NCBI RefSeq assembly: GCF_017873245.1
Contig: NZ_JAGGJY010000009.1
Coordinates: 1 to 64,000 of the forward strand
Source: Clostridium tertium
GTDB lineage: Bacteria > Bacillota > Clostridia > Clostridiales > Clostridiaceae
Direction of reading: 5' to 3'
Length of the DNA: 64,000 nucleotides
Part shown: positions 9,237 through 18,320 of the stretch, in pieces
Layout: every line of letters starts with the position of its first letter
How positions within the stretch are numbered: the first letter of the stretch is position 1
The notes under the pieces: model-generated
What the model saw: the letters and a program-made list of their open reading frames with translations, nothing else
What the model was told of the DNA's origin: nothing
Database searches by the model: none
Translations under genes and position numbers: made by a program

Positions 9237-10133
9237 TTACATACCATACTTTTTATTAATCTTTTCCATTATAAATGTGATTATCTTAATTGATACAAAA
9301 ATATGCACTGCATTAGCTATTGCAATAGCTGCACCATATCCTGATTGGAAATTAGTAAATGACGTATTATAAATTTCAAGTTGCCATGTGGTTGTTGCTA
9401 AGTTTGGTCCTCCACCTGTTAATAAATATGGCTCTGTAAAAATACCAAATGCAAGACCAGCTGCTAATACGACTACTGTTGTTAAAGTTGGTATAATCAT
9501 TGGTAATGTCACACTTATAAACTTTCTTAACCCAGTTGCTCCATCTATCTTACATGCATCATGTACATCATCTGAAATAGATTCTAATGCTGATAATATA
9601 AATAGTGCATAATAACCTGACATTTTCCAAACTACTATTCCAACAACTATTATAAATGCCCACTTTGGATCTCTAAACCAATCTATATTAATTCCTTTTT
9701 CTCTTAAGAAAACATTTAATGCTGAATTATAACTAAAGAAATATCTTACAACTACTGATATAGCAACACCTGAAGTTAAGTAAGGTATAAAAAATAATAC
9801 TGATGTGATTCCTTTAACCTTATCTGGTAACTTATGAACTAATAATGCTATAACAATTGCTATTGCTACAGTAAAAATAACAATAGGTATTAAATATTTA
9901 AATGAATTTATAAATGCTGCTTTAATTCTTGGATCGGTAAATAATAATTTAAAGTTATCTAACCCTACGAAATTTTTATTCTTAGACATTAAGTTCCAAT
10001 CTGTCATAGACAACCAAAATGCCCATACTAATGGTATTAAAAAGAAAATAATTGAATATGCCAAATATGGTATGTTAAATAGCCATCCTAAAAATCCGCC
10101 CTTATTTTTTAAACTTTCTATTTTATTCTTCAT
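9237..10133 (-). CDS. ABC sugar transporter permease (MalF type)
   Basis: A 298-residue carbohydrate permease with about six membrane segments and an EAA loop near DACKIDGATGLRKFISVTLP. It is the second gene of the operon, separated from the upstream binding-protein gene by 64 bp that hold a strong hairpin. That spacing suggests it is made at a lower level than the binding protein. The sequence FFLIPLVWAFWLSMTDWN near the N-terminus is typical of the CUT1 subfamily, which imports oligosaccharides. Confidence 0.92.
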   Translation of the reverse strand: MKNKIESLKNKGGFLGWLFNIPYLAYSIIFFLIPLVWAFWLSMTDWNLMSKNKNFVGLDNFKLLFTDPRIKAAFINSFKYLIPIVIFTVAIAIVIALLVHKLPDKVKGITSVLFFIPYLTSGVAISVVVRYFFSYNSALNVFLREKGINIDWFRDPKWAFIIVVGIVVWKMSGYYALFILSALESISDDVHDACKIDGATGLRKFISVTLPMIIPTLTTVVVLAAGLAFGIFTEPYLLTGGGPNLATTTWQLEIYNTSFTNFQSGYGAAIAIANAVHIFVSIKIITFIMEKINKKYGM

Positions 10134-10152
10134 TTAGTGCCACTCCTTTACA

Positions 10153-10189
10153 AATAAAGCAAAGATAAATTTCTCATCTTTGCTTTATT
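10153..10189 (-). terminator. Intra-operon hairpin after the binding-protein gene
   Basis: A perfect 14-bp stem (AATAAAGCAAAGAT / ATCTTTGCTTTATT) with a 9-base loop starts 8 bp after the binding-protein stop codon. On the transcript it is followed not by a U-tract but by the AAAGGAG ribosome binding site of the next gene. It therefore looks like an mRNA-stabilising or partial read-through element rather than a full terminator. Confidence 0.7.
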
Positions 10190-10197
10190 ATAATAAA

Positions 10198-11580
10198 CTA
10201 TTCTAAGCCACCAGCTTGTTTCATTGCATCAAATGCTTCATCTACATACTTTGTAGCATCAGTTACAGTTAAAGCATCTGATGATAATGTAGTTTCTAAG
10301 TATGCAGCTAAACTATTACCTAACGCTTCTTGTATTTGTGCCATTTTATCGTGTGGCATACCTGGAATAGCATATTCTACTTGTCCAGCTAAAGCCTTTA
10401 ACTCTTCATTTTCTGCTAAATACTTAGAAAACTCTTCATTTTCTAATAAGTCTCCTCTTACTGGTAACATTGTAGTAGCTTCTAACCATTCTAAATCTGT
10501 TTTTGCTGAATTTTCTTCATTATATAACCATTTCATAAATTCTATGGCACCTTGATGAATTTCATCTGTAATATTATCAGCTTTATATAAAACTAGTCCC
10601 TTTGCATCTGCATAGTTATAAGGTGTATCTCCTTGATTTTTCACTATCATTGGACCATAAGTATAATTTTCTCCATAAACTTTTCCGCCTTCTCTTAAAG
10701 CTTGAATTTCCCATGGAGCTGCTATTGTGAATAAAACTTGTGGATTTTCTTCTGCCCATATATTAGGTACTTCTGATGTTAATAGTGTGTTACCTAATGA
10801 TCCAAAGAATTCAAATGATTCCTTTGCAATTTCTTTATCTAAAACTAACTTATTTCCCTCTACCCATGACTTTCCGCCACTAAATGCTAAGTAGATATTT
10901 TGGAAATCTGATGATCTGTCCCACCATTGATCTGGTCTAATTAAAGAGTTTCTATAGAATACATGTGTCACTCCTATAGCTGACATCTTATCCTTATTTT
11001 CATTAAACTTAGCAATTACACTATCAAATTCTGCTTTAGTTTCTGGTGCTTTATCAAATCCTAACTCTTTTAAAGCTTTTGTATTCCATTGTAATACCAT
11101 TGGATTAACATACATTGGAATTACATATTGACTTCCTTCAATTTCCCAACCTGGCATTACTGATTCTAATGCTCTGTTTTTTACTATATCTTTAAACCAA
11201 TCTTCATTTTCTAATGAGTAAACTGCTTCTGATTGCGCTAATGTTGTAGCAAATCCCCTATTTATATTTTCTGAAATCGCTGGTGCTGTTCCTGTTGCTA
11301 GTGCATTTTGTATTCCGGCTTCTGATGATGGTGTTTCAGGCATTTGTTGAACTTCAAGTTTTACAACCTTGTCCCCTACCTTAGTATTAGTTGCATTAAA
11401 TGCTTCTGCTTTACTTGTCCAGAAATCATATTGAACTTTTTGAGGTGCTGTCCAAAAATTTACTGTTATAGTATCTCCTGATGAAGACCCCTCATTATTT
11501 CCACCTGAGCATCCAACTAATGAAGTTACCATCATTGTAGATAAAGCTAGTGCTGATATAATCTTAGTAATTTTACTCAT
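10198..11580 (-). CDS. ABC sugar-binding lipoprotein (CUT1 family)
   Basis: A 460-residue extracellular solute-binding protein anchored as a lipoprotein: signal peptide MSKITKIISALALSTMMVTS with lipobox LVGC and Cys24, then a Gly/Ser-rich linker. The mature part has the SBP family 1 pattern, with VNFWTAPQ at its start and the conserved FMKWLYNEENSAK block towards the C-terminus. It heads the operon importing a sugar for GH130. The start has AGGGAGGA upstream. The 250-bp leader holds repeated AATTTACTTTAA motifs that may be regulator sites. Confidence 0.92.
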   Translation of the reverse strand: MSKITKIISALALSTMMVTSLVGCSGGNNEGSSSGDTITVNFWTAPQKVQYDFWTSKAEAFNATNTKVGDKVVKLEVQQMPETPSSEAGIQNALATGTAPAISENINRGFATTLAQSEAVYSLENEDWFKDIVKNRALESVMPGWEIEGSQYVIPMYVNPMVLQWNTKALKELGFDKAPETKAEFDSVIAKFNENKDKMSAIGVTHVFYRNSLIRPDQWWDRSSDFQNIYLAFSGGKSWVEGNKLVLDKEIAKESFEFFGSLGNTLLTSEVPNIWAEENPQVLFTIAAPWEIQALREGGKVYGENYTYGPMIVKNQGDTPYNYADAKGLVLYKADNITDEIHQGAIEFMKWLYNEENSAKTDLEWLEATTMLPVRGDLLENEEFSKYLAENEELKALAGQVEYAIPGMPHDKMAQIQEALGNSLAAYLETTLSSDALTVTDATKYVDEAFDAMKQAGGLE

Positions 11581-11597
11581 AAAAAAATCCTCCCTTT

Positions 11598-11770
11598 AAT
11601 TTACTTTAAATTTAATTTATTATTAATTATAAATATTTAATTTTTAATATAAATTAGGCTTAATTTCTAAAAATTAATACTATAATTTTAGTAAAAACTC
11701 TTTTGTAAACCTTTCAATTATTATTTTAAATTTACTTTACTTTAATTTCAACGCCAATTTACTTTAATTT
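11598..11770. repeat. Repeated AATTTACTTTAA motifs in the promoter region of the sugar operon
   Basis: Three related copies occur at 11598-11610, 11728-11748 (itself a doubled TTTACTT) and 11756-11770, all upstream of the binding-protein gene. They could be operator repeats for a local regulator, or simple A+T-rich repetition. No gene lies at 11581-11835. Confidence 0.4.
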
Positions 11771-11835
11771 TATAAATTTTATAAATTACTGTCCTTATTT
11801 TTTTAATTTAAATTACCTTTGTTTTATACATTTAA

Positions 11836-12223
11836 GGTGATTCAAGTGATACTCCTAAAAAATCAGAAAATGTAGTTACTGATTTTAATAATACAGTAAC
11901 CACCTCAAATAAAATAAATAATGAATAATCCAACAAAAGAAAAAACTATTAATGTTAAATTAGACTATGATGGGGAACTTACTTCTACTTATCCTACTTA
12001 CAACAATGGATGGACTTTTGATGCTAAACCAGACGGTACATTAACTAACTTAGAAGATAATAAGGAATATTCTTATTTATTTTGGGAAGGAAATCCAAAT
12101 GTAGACTTAAATATTTCAGAAGGATTTGTTGTAAAAGATGAGCATACAAAAGATTTTCTACAAGAAAAACTAGAATATCTAGGCTTAACACCAAAAGAAT
12201 ATAATGAATTTATAGTTTATTGA
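11836..12223 (+). pseudogene. Frameshifted remnant of a secreted/lipoprotein-like gene
   Basis: Two open pieces in different frames follow each other. The first (from about 11836) reads GDSSDTPKKSENVV and on to a stop at about 11928, like the Ser/Asp-rich linker after a lipobox. The second is a 100-residue frame at 11921-12223 with SYLFWEGNPNVDL and a soluble, acidic character. The second piece has no convincing ribosome binding site, and no signal peptide remains upstream. It reads as the C-terminal part of a larger secreted protein with the N-terminus lost and a frameshift. The parent family is not identified. Confidence 0.5.
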
Positions 12224-12837
12224 TTTGAAAAAATAGGTTTTTCCGTTGTAGAAACAAGTAGACTAAGAGTTATTTAGTTTTTAAGCTCTTTTTAATATTT
12301 ACAGCTTCCATTTTTTATTACTATCGGTCCATTGTAAACATTTTGATAAATCAATCGTTTATTAGAGTTTCTAAGAATTTACCATTGATTTATTTCTATA
12401 TATTAATCCATGTAAAATTCCATTCTTATCTAAAGGAAATCAGTTTATCAACATCAATTTATGTACAATCTATTTTATCTTGAAAATTTAATTTAGCGAA
12501 ATAATTATTTCTATAAAGCATTTAGGGAGAGTAGATAGGTTTTGTTCTACACAATCCCTCTACTCTCCCTAATATTAAATTTTCTTATTAAAATACTGTA
12601 TAAAAATAACTTGGTCACAATAAATTTATATTAGGCTAATTTTAAATTTCTTATATTTAAATATGTTGAAGGCTAATTTAAGATTGCCATAACTCATTTA
12701 TAAACTACATTCTACAATATATTTGTTTTCAATAGATTTTACTTCTTTTGCTTCTTACCCACTTATTACTCAAGTAGCTATATGGAGTTTTTGAATCTCT
12801 TTATTATTCGCATGAACTTTAGCTAAATTTATTAATT
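12224..12837. other. Gene-free interval between the remnant and bile salt hydrolase
   Basis: No convincing gene is seen in about 610 bp. It contains an inverted repeat around 12344-12395 (ATAAATCAAT / ATTGATTTAT), the G-rich hairpin at 12532-12572, and otherwise featureless A+T-rich sequence. Confidence 0.5.
12532..12572. terminator. GC-rich hairpin, probable terminator
   Basis: A perfect 13-bp stem TTAGGGAGAGTAG / CTACTCTCCCTAA with a 15-base loop, followed on the plus strand by a T-rich tail. It stands 309 bp after the remnant gene and 266 bp past the bile salt hydrolase stop, so which transcript it ends is unclear. Confidence 0.6.
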
Positions 12838-13830
12838 CTATCTATTTTCAAAATTTACAAAAGGCTTATCTCTATATTCAAATATCTTTATTTCTTTGGC
12901 ATCTAAATTTTCTTTATTCATATCAATTGCATTTATTGTACTATTATTATAAGTATTGTAATAGTAGATTCCTTTTTCTTGAATCATACAAGAAGTATAT
13001 TGTGTTATATCATTAAGGTTTTGTGGAGTAACAACTGATCCTTTTACCATTGCTACTGAATTTAATATATGAAAAAATTCATTGATTGCTGATATATAAT
13101 CATCTCCAACTACTGCATTACTTCTTAAAAAAGTAGCTTTTACAAATCTTGATGGTGATGAAAAATCTCCTGGCAGACCTCTTCCTCCTGCACCTTGACC
13201 CAAAGCTTTTAATTCTATATCTCCCCATTTTACTTCTGATGGTTGATGCGAAGATACACCCATATATTGGGTCAAGTTAGTCATATGCCAATCAAAGGTT
13301 GGAGCATTAGTTAAAATTCCTATCTTATTTTCAAATATACGAAGCCCATCCTTTGTCTTTTCTACAACTAAACATTCACCTTTTGCATCATATATAATCC
13401 AGTGAAGCGCTGGTAAAGGTACATTTTCATTTACAGGCCTTGCTACTAAATTTAGATTTTCTAAATGTCCCCTTAAATCTTCAATACATTCAAAGTTTCC
13501 TAAAGCCCATAATATTAAATCATATGGAACAATATTTATTTTTCCATCTACACCATCTTCTTCCCAATAAGAATATCCAGGAAAGTTTAATCCAGCACAA
13601 GCCAATCCTTTTTCATTCATTGCTTCAGCATAACATGGATGTTCGTCTATTATAGTTCCCATTCCAATCATTGCATATTTAGTATTTTCCATTTCATTTG
13701 TAGCTCTATTTTTATAGGTAAAATTTCTTGGAACAAGTGCTACTGATTGATTAAAAGAGACCTCTATATCCATATTCCTTCCAAATAAATGATATCCTTC
13801 TTTTGTTTCTAAAGTTAAAGCTGTACACAT
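12838..13830 (-). CDS. cbh: Choloylglycine (bile salt) hydrolase
   Basis: This 330-residue Ntn-hydrolase deconjugates glycine- or taurine-linked bile acids in the cytoplasm. After removal of Met1, Cys2 becomes the N-terminal nucleophile (MCTALTLETKEG). R18 and D21 lie in FGRNMD, the Asn of MNEKGLACAGLNFPG follows, then the Asn of ILTNAPTFDW and the Arg of SPSRF, all as in the C. perfringens enzyme recalled from memory. The length matches (329 there). It is monocistronic, with its promoter region close to the left end of the inserted cassette at 13965. It indicates life in the vertebrate gut. Penicillin V acylase is the alternative in this family, but the overall likeness favours bile salts. 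Confidence 0.93.
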   Translation of the reverse strand: MCTALTLETKEGYHLFGRNMDIEVSFNQSVALVPRNFTYKNRATNEMENTKYAMIGMGTIIDEHPCYAEAMNEKGLACAGLNFPGYSYWEEDGVDGKINIVPYDLILWALGNFECIEDLRGHLENLNLVARPVNENVPLPALHWIIYDAKGECLVVEKTKDGLRIFENKIGILTNAPTFDWHMTNLTQYMGVSSHQPSEVKWGDIELKALGQGAGGRGLPGDFSSPSRFVKATFLRSNAVVGDDYISAINEFFHILNSVAMVKGSVVTPQNLNDITQYTSCMIQEKGIYYYNTYNNSTINAIDMNKENLDAKEIKIFEYRDKPFVNFENR

Positions 13831-13956
13831 ATCGCTCCTCCTATATACTTCTATGATTTTCTTTTATATTTTTATTTGTATTATCTTTACTTGTATTATT
13901 TTTGCTTTATTTATATTCCCCTAAAATACTTAATTTAATTTATTATTACTTTATTT

Positions 13957-13964
13957 AATTATTA
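13957..13964. repeat. Left 8-bp target site duplication
   Basis: AATTATTA directly precedes the left inverted repeat and is repeated exactly at 19520-19527 after the right inverted repeat. Confidence 0.85.
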
Positions 13965-13989
13965 GGCTCTGTTTTTATTAAATGTTGAT
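13965..13989 (+). repeat. Left terminal inverted repeat of the cassette
   Basis: It starts GGCTCTGTTTT and contains AATGTTGAT at bases 17-25. The reverse complement of 19495-19519 matches it at 21 of 25 positions. Confidence 0.85.
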
Positions 13990-14179
13990 TTATTATACTA
14001 TTGTGAAGTAATTAAAAAATATAATATTAATATTTTTATGTAAATATAACATATAATTAATATATAATAAAAATATTCACTAATTGTCAATTGTATTATA
14101 AGACGAGTTAGGTTTATTTCAAACTACTTTATAAATAGGAATTTATCAGGAAATTAATTATTAAAATATAAAAGTTAAA

Positions 14180-14219
14180 ACAGGTAATACAGCTATCTTA
14201 TATTTACTGTAGTACCTGT
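14180..14219 (-). terminator. Terminator of the cassette ABC operon
   Basis: A 13-bp stem with one mismatch (ACAGGTAATACAG / CTGTAGTACCTGT) lies 54 bp after the PspC stop, followed by T-rich sequence on the minus strand. Confidence 0.75.
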
Positions 14220-14272
14220 CTCTATTTAAAGTTTATTTAATATTATGCAATATAAATCAATGCTATTTGGAT

Positions 14273-14494
14273 TTATATTAGAGTATTATGTATTGCTATC
14301 GTCTTAATTCTTAAGTTTTTTGGGAATAAAATTGCAAATATAATATATGCTAATATTCCATTTGCATACGCTGCACAAAATACTACAAAAAGCAATCGCA
14401 CAATATTAGGTTCTACATCAAAGTATTGAGCAATTCCACCACACACTCCAGCAATAAATTTACCTTCATTAATTCTATATAACTTTTTCTTCAT
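14273..14494 (-). CDS. PspC-domain membrane protein
   Basis: A 73-residue protein starting MKKKLYRINEGKFIAG. It has the PspC signature GVCGGIAQYFDVEPNIVRLLFV followed by one or two hydrophobic segments (FCAAYANGILAYIIFAILFP). PspC domains are linked to envelope-stress sensing. The ATG at 14494 is preferred over 14527 because AAAGGGA precedes it and the product then has the usual length of about 65-75 residues. It is the last gene of the cassette operon, 50 bp after the second ABC permease, so a role in surviving membrane-active peptides is plausible. Confidence 0.85.
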   Translation of the reverse strand: MKKKLYRINEGKFIAGVCGGIAQYFDVEPNIVRLLFVVFCAAYANGILAYIIFAILFPKNLRIKTIAIHNTLI

Positions 14495-14543
14495 AAATAT
14501 ATACATTCCCTTTCTTTGTTTCAACATAATCTTTACGTGTATT

Positions 14544-15275
14544 TTACTCTTGTGTCATTCTCCCTTCCCATCTGTTGAACCATAAAATTGATAAAATCAG
14601 AATAATGGAAGTCAAAATAATCATAGAAATAATTCCAGAAATAATAGGTGAATTTAAAAAATTAAAATAGTTTTCTAAAAATCTTATACTGCATTCCCAA
14701 GGAATGATTGGCCAAATTTTATCTCCGATAGCAGTTTGAAAGTAACCTGCTAGAATTGTACCAGCTACTCCTAGTAACACAGAGACAGTAGAACCGAATC
14801 GAAAAGCAACTGATAAATGTAATGAGTATATAGACAAATTACTGAGTAAGAATATTAGAAATATACCAATATATAAATTCAATGAAAATGCATCCATATC
14901 TAAAAATAAATTGACACCAATATAAAAACATAATTCATACAATATTAAATTTATAGCTGATAGAAATAGTATAAATAATAGTTTCCCTAGGTACATACTT
15001 ATTCGTGATTCCACTAGTCCTAGAGTATTTTGAATAGCGTTTATATTTCTTTCCAATTGAGTAAATGCAGATACAGAAATACCTATAAAAATTGGATAAC
15101 ACATCTGTAATATAATAAAAAATACCCTCACGTCAGTAATGATGCGATATCCTGCAATAGTGTAATAGTATAAAAATAAAAATGTAATCACTATAGGTGT
15201 TAACAAATGTAATAAAAGAAGGGGAGTTCGTTTTAGTTTGATAAAATTAGAACTGAACTCTCTCAAAATTATCAT
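14544..15275 (-). CDS. ABC-2 type permease, lantibiotic-protection type (LanG/CprC-like)
   Basis: A 243-residue membrane protein with six hydrophobic segments and no ATPase domain, matching the smaller permease of lantibiotic immunity transporters (LanG, MutG, CprC). Such transporters expel cationic antimicrobial peptides from the membrane. The start codon overlaps the upstream permease stop as ATGA (15272-15275), so the two are translationally coupled. Sequence at the family level is poorly conserved; the assignment rests on size, topology and gene order ATPase-permease-permease beside a two-component system. Confidence 0.8.
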   Translation of the reverse strand: MIILREFSSNFIKLKRTPLLLLHLLTPIVITFLFLYYYTIAGYRIITDVRVFFIILQMCYPIFIGISVSAFTQLERNINAIQNTLGLVESRISMYLGKLLFILFLSAINLILYELCFYIGVNLFLDMDAFSLNLYIGIFLIFLLSNLSIYSLHLSVAFRFGSTVSVLLGVAGTILAGYFQTAIGDKIWPIIPWECSIRFLENYFNFLNSPIISGIISMIILTSIILILSILWFNRWEGRMTQE

Positions 15276-16033
15276 TTACGATACACCTGCTTTCCATACC
15301 AAACTGAAAACAAGACGGTAAATGCAACTACAATAAATATCGAAATTAACACTAAAAATGAACTTTGTCCTAAACTTAAAATATATCTTGAACCTGATTC
15401 AACTAATAATCCGTTTGGTAAAACTCCAAATAATGTAGTCATCAATCTAGCAGTCCAGCTATATGGAAAAATCCAAAATAAAGGAGTCAATGCAAAGAAT
15501 AATCCGCCGAAAGCACTTAAAAATAAACTTAATATCATAGAAGCAATAAAACCTACTTTTTGATCTAAAAATAAGCATAAGGGTATCTGCCATAATAAAG
15601 AAAACCATAATAGAATATATCCTAAAATATAATATCCAATATACCCAATTGCTACTGAAAATCCTGATAATACAAATTCAGAGATAATAGATATAAATGA
15701 CAATAGCAATGATATTACTAAAAGGTTAAGTGCTATCAAAATCGTCTTTGAAATAAATATTTTCTTTAGATCAATAGGTAAACTATAAAGCGTTCTGTAT
15801 TGATGTTTTTTTTCTTTGTTATTCACTTGATGACATAAAAACATAATTGATAATGATGCAATGGGCATACTCCAATTACAAACTATAGAACTCGAAAAGC
15901 CTCCTAAACCAATACCAACAAACATGAAAATCATAGCTATCAAAATTAAAACTAATGGTATTAATATGGTTAGTTTTCTGAATAGTGAGTGCTTCAATTT
16001 TAAATTTTCTGCTTTTAAATATGATTGTAACAT
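15272..16033 (-). CDS. ABC-2 type permease, lantibiotic-protection type (LanE/CprB-like)
   Basis: A 253-residue six-segment membrane protein beginning MLQSYLKAENLKLKHSLFRK, a cytosolic start typical of the LanE/MutE/CprB permeases. It overlaps the ATPase gene by one base (TAATG) and the next permease by ATGA, forming a tightly coupled three-gene transporter. NNKEKKHQYRTLYSLPIDLKKIFISK is the usual cytoplasmic loop. The partner ATPase is encoded directly upstream. The target peptide (lantibiotic, bacitracin-like or host defensin) cannot be read from the sequence. Confidence 0.82.
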   Translation of the reverse strand: MLQSYLKAENLKLKHSLFRKLTILIPLVLILIAMIFMFVGIGLGGFSSSIVCNWSMPIASLSIMFLCHQVNNKEKKHQYRTLYSLPIDLKKIFISKTILIALNLLVISLLLSFISIISEFVLSGFSVAIGYIGYYILGYILLWFSLLWQIPLCLFLDQKVGFIASMILSLFLSAFGGLFFALTPLFWIFPYSWTARLMTTLFGVLPNGLLVESGSRYILSLGQSSFLVLISIFIVVAFTVLFSVWYGKQVYRK

Positions 16034-16734
16034 TAGGCTTTACGCTCCTTTCTGATAATATCCATAAACAATTGCTCCAAATCTTCACTTGTATCAATTG
16101 AACCTTCATATATGAGTGTTCCATCATATATAATTCCAATATCATCAGCAACTTGTTGTATTTCGCTTAAAATATGGCTAGATATAATAATAGAAATTCC
16201 TGAGTCTACTAAGCTTCGAATCATTTTTCTTAATTCTTCAATTCCAAAAGGATCTAGTCCATTTGTAGGCTCATCTAAAATAAGTAGTTTAGGATTATTT
16301 AATAGTGCTAATGCAATTCCCAACCTTTGCTTCATTCCTAATGAGAAATCCGATATTTTTTTATTTTTTGTATCCATTAAGTCCATTTTTTCTAAAACTT
16401 CACTACACTTCTTTAGTGGAATACCTAAAAGTATTGCACGAACTTTTAAATTTTCAAATGCGGTTAAGTTCTCATATAGTGGTGGTGATTCAATCAATGA
16501 ACCAATATTTAATAAGTCTTTTCGTGTCCAATCATGATTATTGAATAATATTTCACCTGATGTGGGTCTAACAATTCCTGTAATCATCTTTAATAAGGTA
16601 GATTTGCCTGCACCATTAGGTCCTAATAAACCATAGACAGAATTTTTTCTTACAGAGATAGATAAATTTTTTACTGCATATGTCTTTTTAAATTTTTTAG
16701 AAACACTATTTGTTTTCAAAATATATTCATGCAT
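16033..16734 (-). CDS. ABC transporter ATPase, lantibiotic-protection type (LanF/CprA/BcrA-like)
   Basis: The 233-residue ATP-binding subunit has Walker A GPNGAGKST (about 38-46), signature FSLGMKQRLGIA, Walker B LLILDEPTNGLDP and the H-loop Ser-His in IIISSHILSE. LanF, CprA and BcrA proteins share this length and the NGLDPFGIEELR stretch. It heads the transporter operon inside the cassette. The 248-bp gap to the sensor kinase upstream contains a hairpin, so the transporter probably has its own promoter that the response regulator may activate, as in CprRK-CprABC of C. difficile (known for that system; inferred here). Confidence 0.88.
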   Translation of the reverse strand: MHEYILKTNSVSKKFKKTYAVKNLSISVRKNSVYGLLGPNGAGKSTLLKMITGIVRPTSGEILFNNHDWTRKDLLNIGSLIESPPLYENLTAFENLKVRAILLGIPLKKCSEVLEKMDLMDTKNKKISDFSLGMKQRLGIALALLNNPKLLILDEPTNGLDPFGIEELRKMIRSLVDSGISIIISSHILSEIQQVADDIGIIYDGTLIYEGSIDTSEDLEQLFMDIIRKERKA

Positions 16735-16890
16735 TATTATTACCTTCTTTCCTTTTGTATTTAATAAATCGCATTCCGTAGAGTATATTTTCTATTATTT
16801 ATAACTCCTACGTTTCATCATAATTATAGTAACAACCAATTATAAGGATTTTATAAGGAAAGAAAAATATTCTATTTGAATAAAAAAAGT

Positions 16891-16918
16891 AAGTCACTAG
16901 AATGCCTTCCAGTGACTT
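16891..16918. terminator. Terminator after the cassette two-component genes
   Basis: Stem AAGTCACTAGAA / TTCCAGTGACTT with one mismatch and a 4-base loop, 65 bp after the kinase stop. A-run on the left side gives U-residues on the minus-strand transcript. Confidence 0.75.
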
Positions 16919-16982
16919 AAATCTTTCGATTGATGCATGACTAAATAGTAAATTGGTAATCACTTAGTTTTTTTGGGGAAGT

Positions 16983-18320
16983 TTATGTGTATTGAAATTC
17001 AATTGTTACCAATCCACCACAATCATAATTTTGTAGTTTAATCTGGCCTGCATGCATTTCTACTACTTGCAAAGCAAACCATAGCCCAATACCATTATGA
17101 TTACTCTTAGCACGAGCTGTATCATCACGCCAAAGGCGTTCAGTTGCGTGTTGTAATGCTACATTACTGAAACCAGGACCTTCATCACGCACAATAATTT
17201 GCCATCCGCTATTTATCATCTTTCCTTCTAAGTAAACATTTCTGCCTACCTCTGTATGTTCAATGGCATTTTGTACTATGTTTCCCAAAGCTCGAAGCAA
17301 GCGTTCTTCCTGTATATTTGCAATACCATCTAATCTATTTTGTTTTTGCAAACAAACTTTCTTATTTTCTGCAATAGGCATAGTATTTTGATATAACTTA
17401 TTAAGTAAATCGTATAAGCTTATTTTTTCAAATTCTTCATCTATACCTATTGAAGTTTCTAGTAAACTCGCTACATAGTTTTTTGATCTATCATTGCTTG
17501 ATATGATTGTTTTCACCATTTTCAGAGTATTATCAGGTAAGCCTTCATCTAACAGAAGTTCAGCATTCCCACCTATTAAGGTAAGTGGTGTTTTTAAGTC
17601 ATGTGCAAGAGCTTGTATTTCTGACTCACGTTCTTGCTTCGCTGCCCACTGTAAAGATAAAGAGTTATACAATGCTTTTCTCATATTTTCCATAGCGTCA
17701 AGTGCCTGATCATACTCCCGTATGCCTGCATGAGGAATTTCAAATTCCAACTCTTGTGCAGCTACTTTTTCACTTACTTCACTAAATAGTTTTAATTTTG
17801 CAGCAAGACTATATCGAAGCCATAAAGTATTAAATATTAAGCAAAGAATCCATGCAATACCTAGTATCCCCCACCATAGATATTCAAAAGGAGGTAATAT
17901 ACTTCGTACACTAGGATTTACAAACTCTCTCCTGTAATTCCAACGAATTACTATAGTATTTCCATCTGGGTAAGTATATTGTAAACTATGTATATCATCT
18001 ATATTTTCTTTTAAATACACAGTTAATATTTCCAGCTCTTTTCCTTCTACATTACTTTCTAATATCTCACCACTTTTGCCAAATAAAGCATACTTTGCTA
18101 GAAAATTATTATCAGGTGAAATGAAATTTAATGGTTTTCCAGCTAGCATTTTCTCCACTTGTTGGTTAGATACTGATCCATGATAAATAATCTCATTTTT
18201 TTCTAGTAGCTGTAATGTGGCTAACCATATTAAGAAACAAAGTAACATACTTCCCATCATGACAATAGCAAAACGTAAAAGTACAAAAGAAAGACTTATA
18301 GAATGTTGTCTTTTCGCCAT
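16983..18320 (-). CDS. Sensor histidine kinase of the cassette (CprK/LanK-like)
   Basis: A 445-residue kinase with two membrane segments (about 11-36 and 148-168) around an extracellular domain of roughly 110 residues, a short linker, the H-box ALAHDLKTPLT with phospho-acceptor H240, an N-box (ALGNIVQNAIEHTE) and the ATP-binding DEGPGF and NGIGLWFA boxes. It overlaps the upstream regulator gene by 25 bp; the start is supported by GGGGGTAGG just upstream. The extracellular loop presumably senses membrane-active peptides, by analogy with CprK. Codon use looks richer in G+C than in the chromosomal neighbours. Confidence 0.88.
   Translation of the reverse strand: MAKRQHSISLSFVLLRFAIVMMGSMLLCFLIWLATLQLLEKNEIIYHGSVSNQQVEKMLAGKPLNFISPDNNFLAKYALFGKSGEILESNVEGKELEILTVYLKENIDDIHSLQYTYPDGNTIVIRWNYRREFVNPSVRSILPPFEYLWWGILGIAWILCLIFNTLWLRYSLAAKLKLFSEVSEKVAAQELEFEIPHAGIREYDQALDAMENMRKALYNSLSLQWAAKQERESEIQALAHDLKTPLTLIGGNAELLLDEGLPDNTLKMVKTIISSNDRSKNYVASLLETSIGIDEEFEKISLYDLLNKLYQNTMPIAENKKVCLQKQNRLDGIANIQEERLLRALGNIVQNAIEHTEVGRNVYLEGKMINSGWQIIVRDEGPGFSNVALQHATERLWRDDTARAKSNHNGIGLWFALQVVEMHAGQIKLQNYDCGGLVTIEFQYT

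Larger units (their letters stand above)
13831..14272. other. Promoter region of bile salt hydrolase and left end of the cassette
   Basis: No gene is seen. Positions 13831-13956 hold the bile salt hydrolase promoter region, 13957-13964 the target duplication, and 13965 onward the cassette's left inverted repeat, A+T-rich noncoding DNA and the terminator at 14180-14219. Confidence 0.6.

Noticed and set aside
15876..16151. 91-residue minus-strand frame overlapping the ABC ATPase and permease junction
   Set aside because: It lies in an alternate frame across two well supported coupled genes.
16112..16544. Long plus-strand frames (up to 141 residues) opposite the ABC ATPase gene
   Set aside because: They mirror the conserved Walker and signature regions of the real gene on the other strand and have no ribosome sites.
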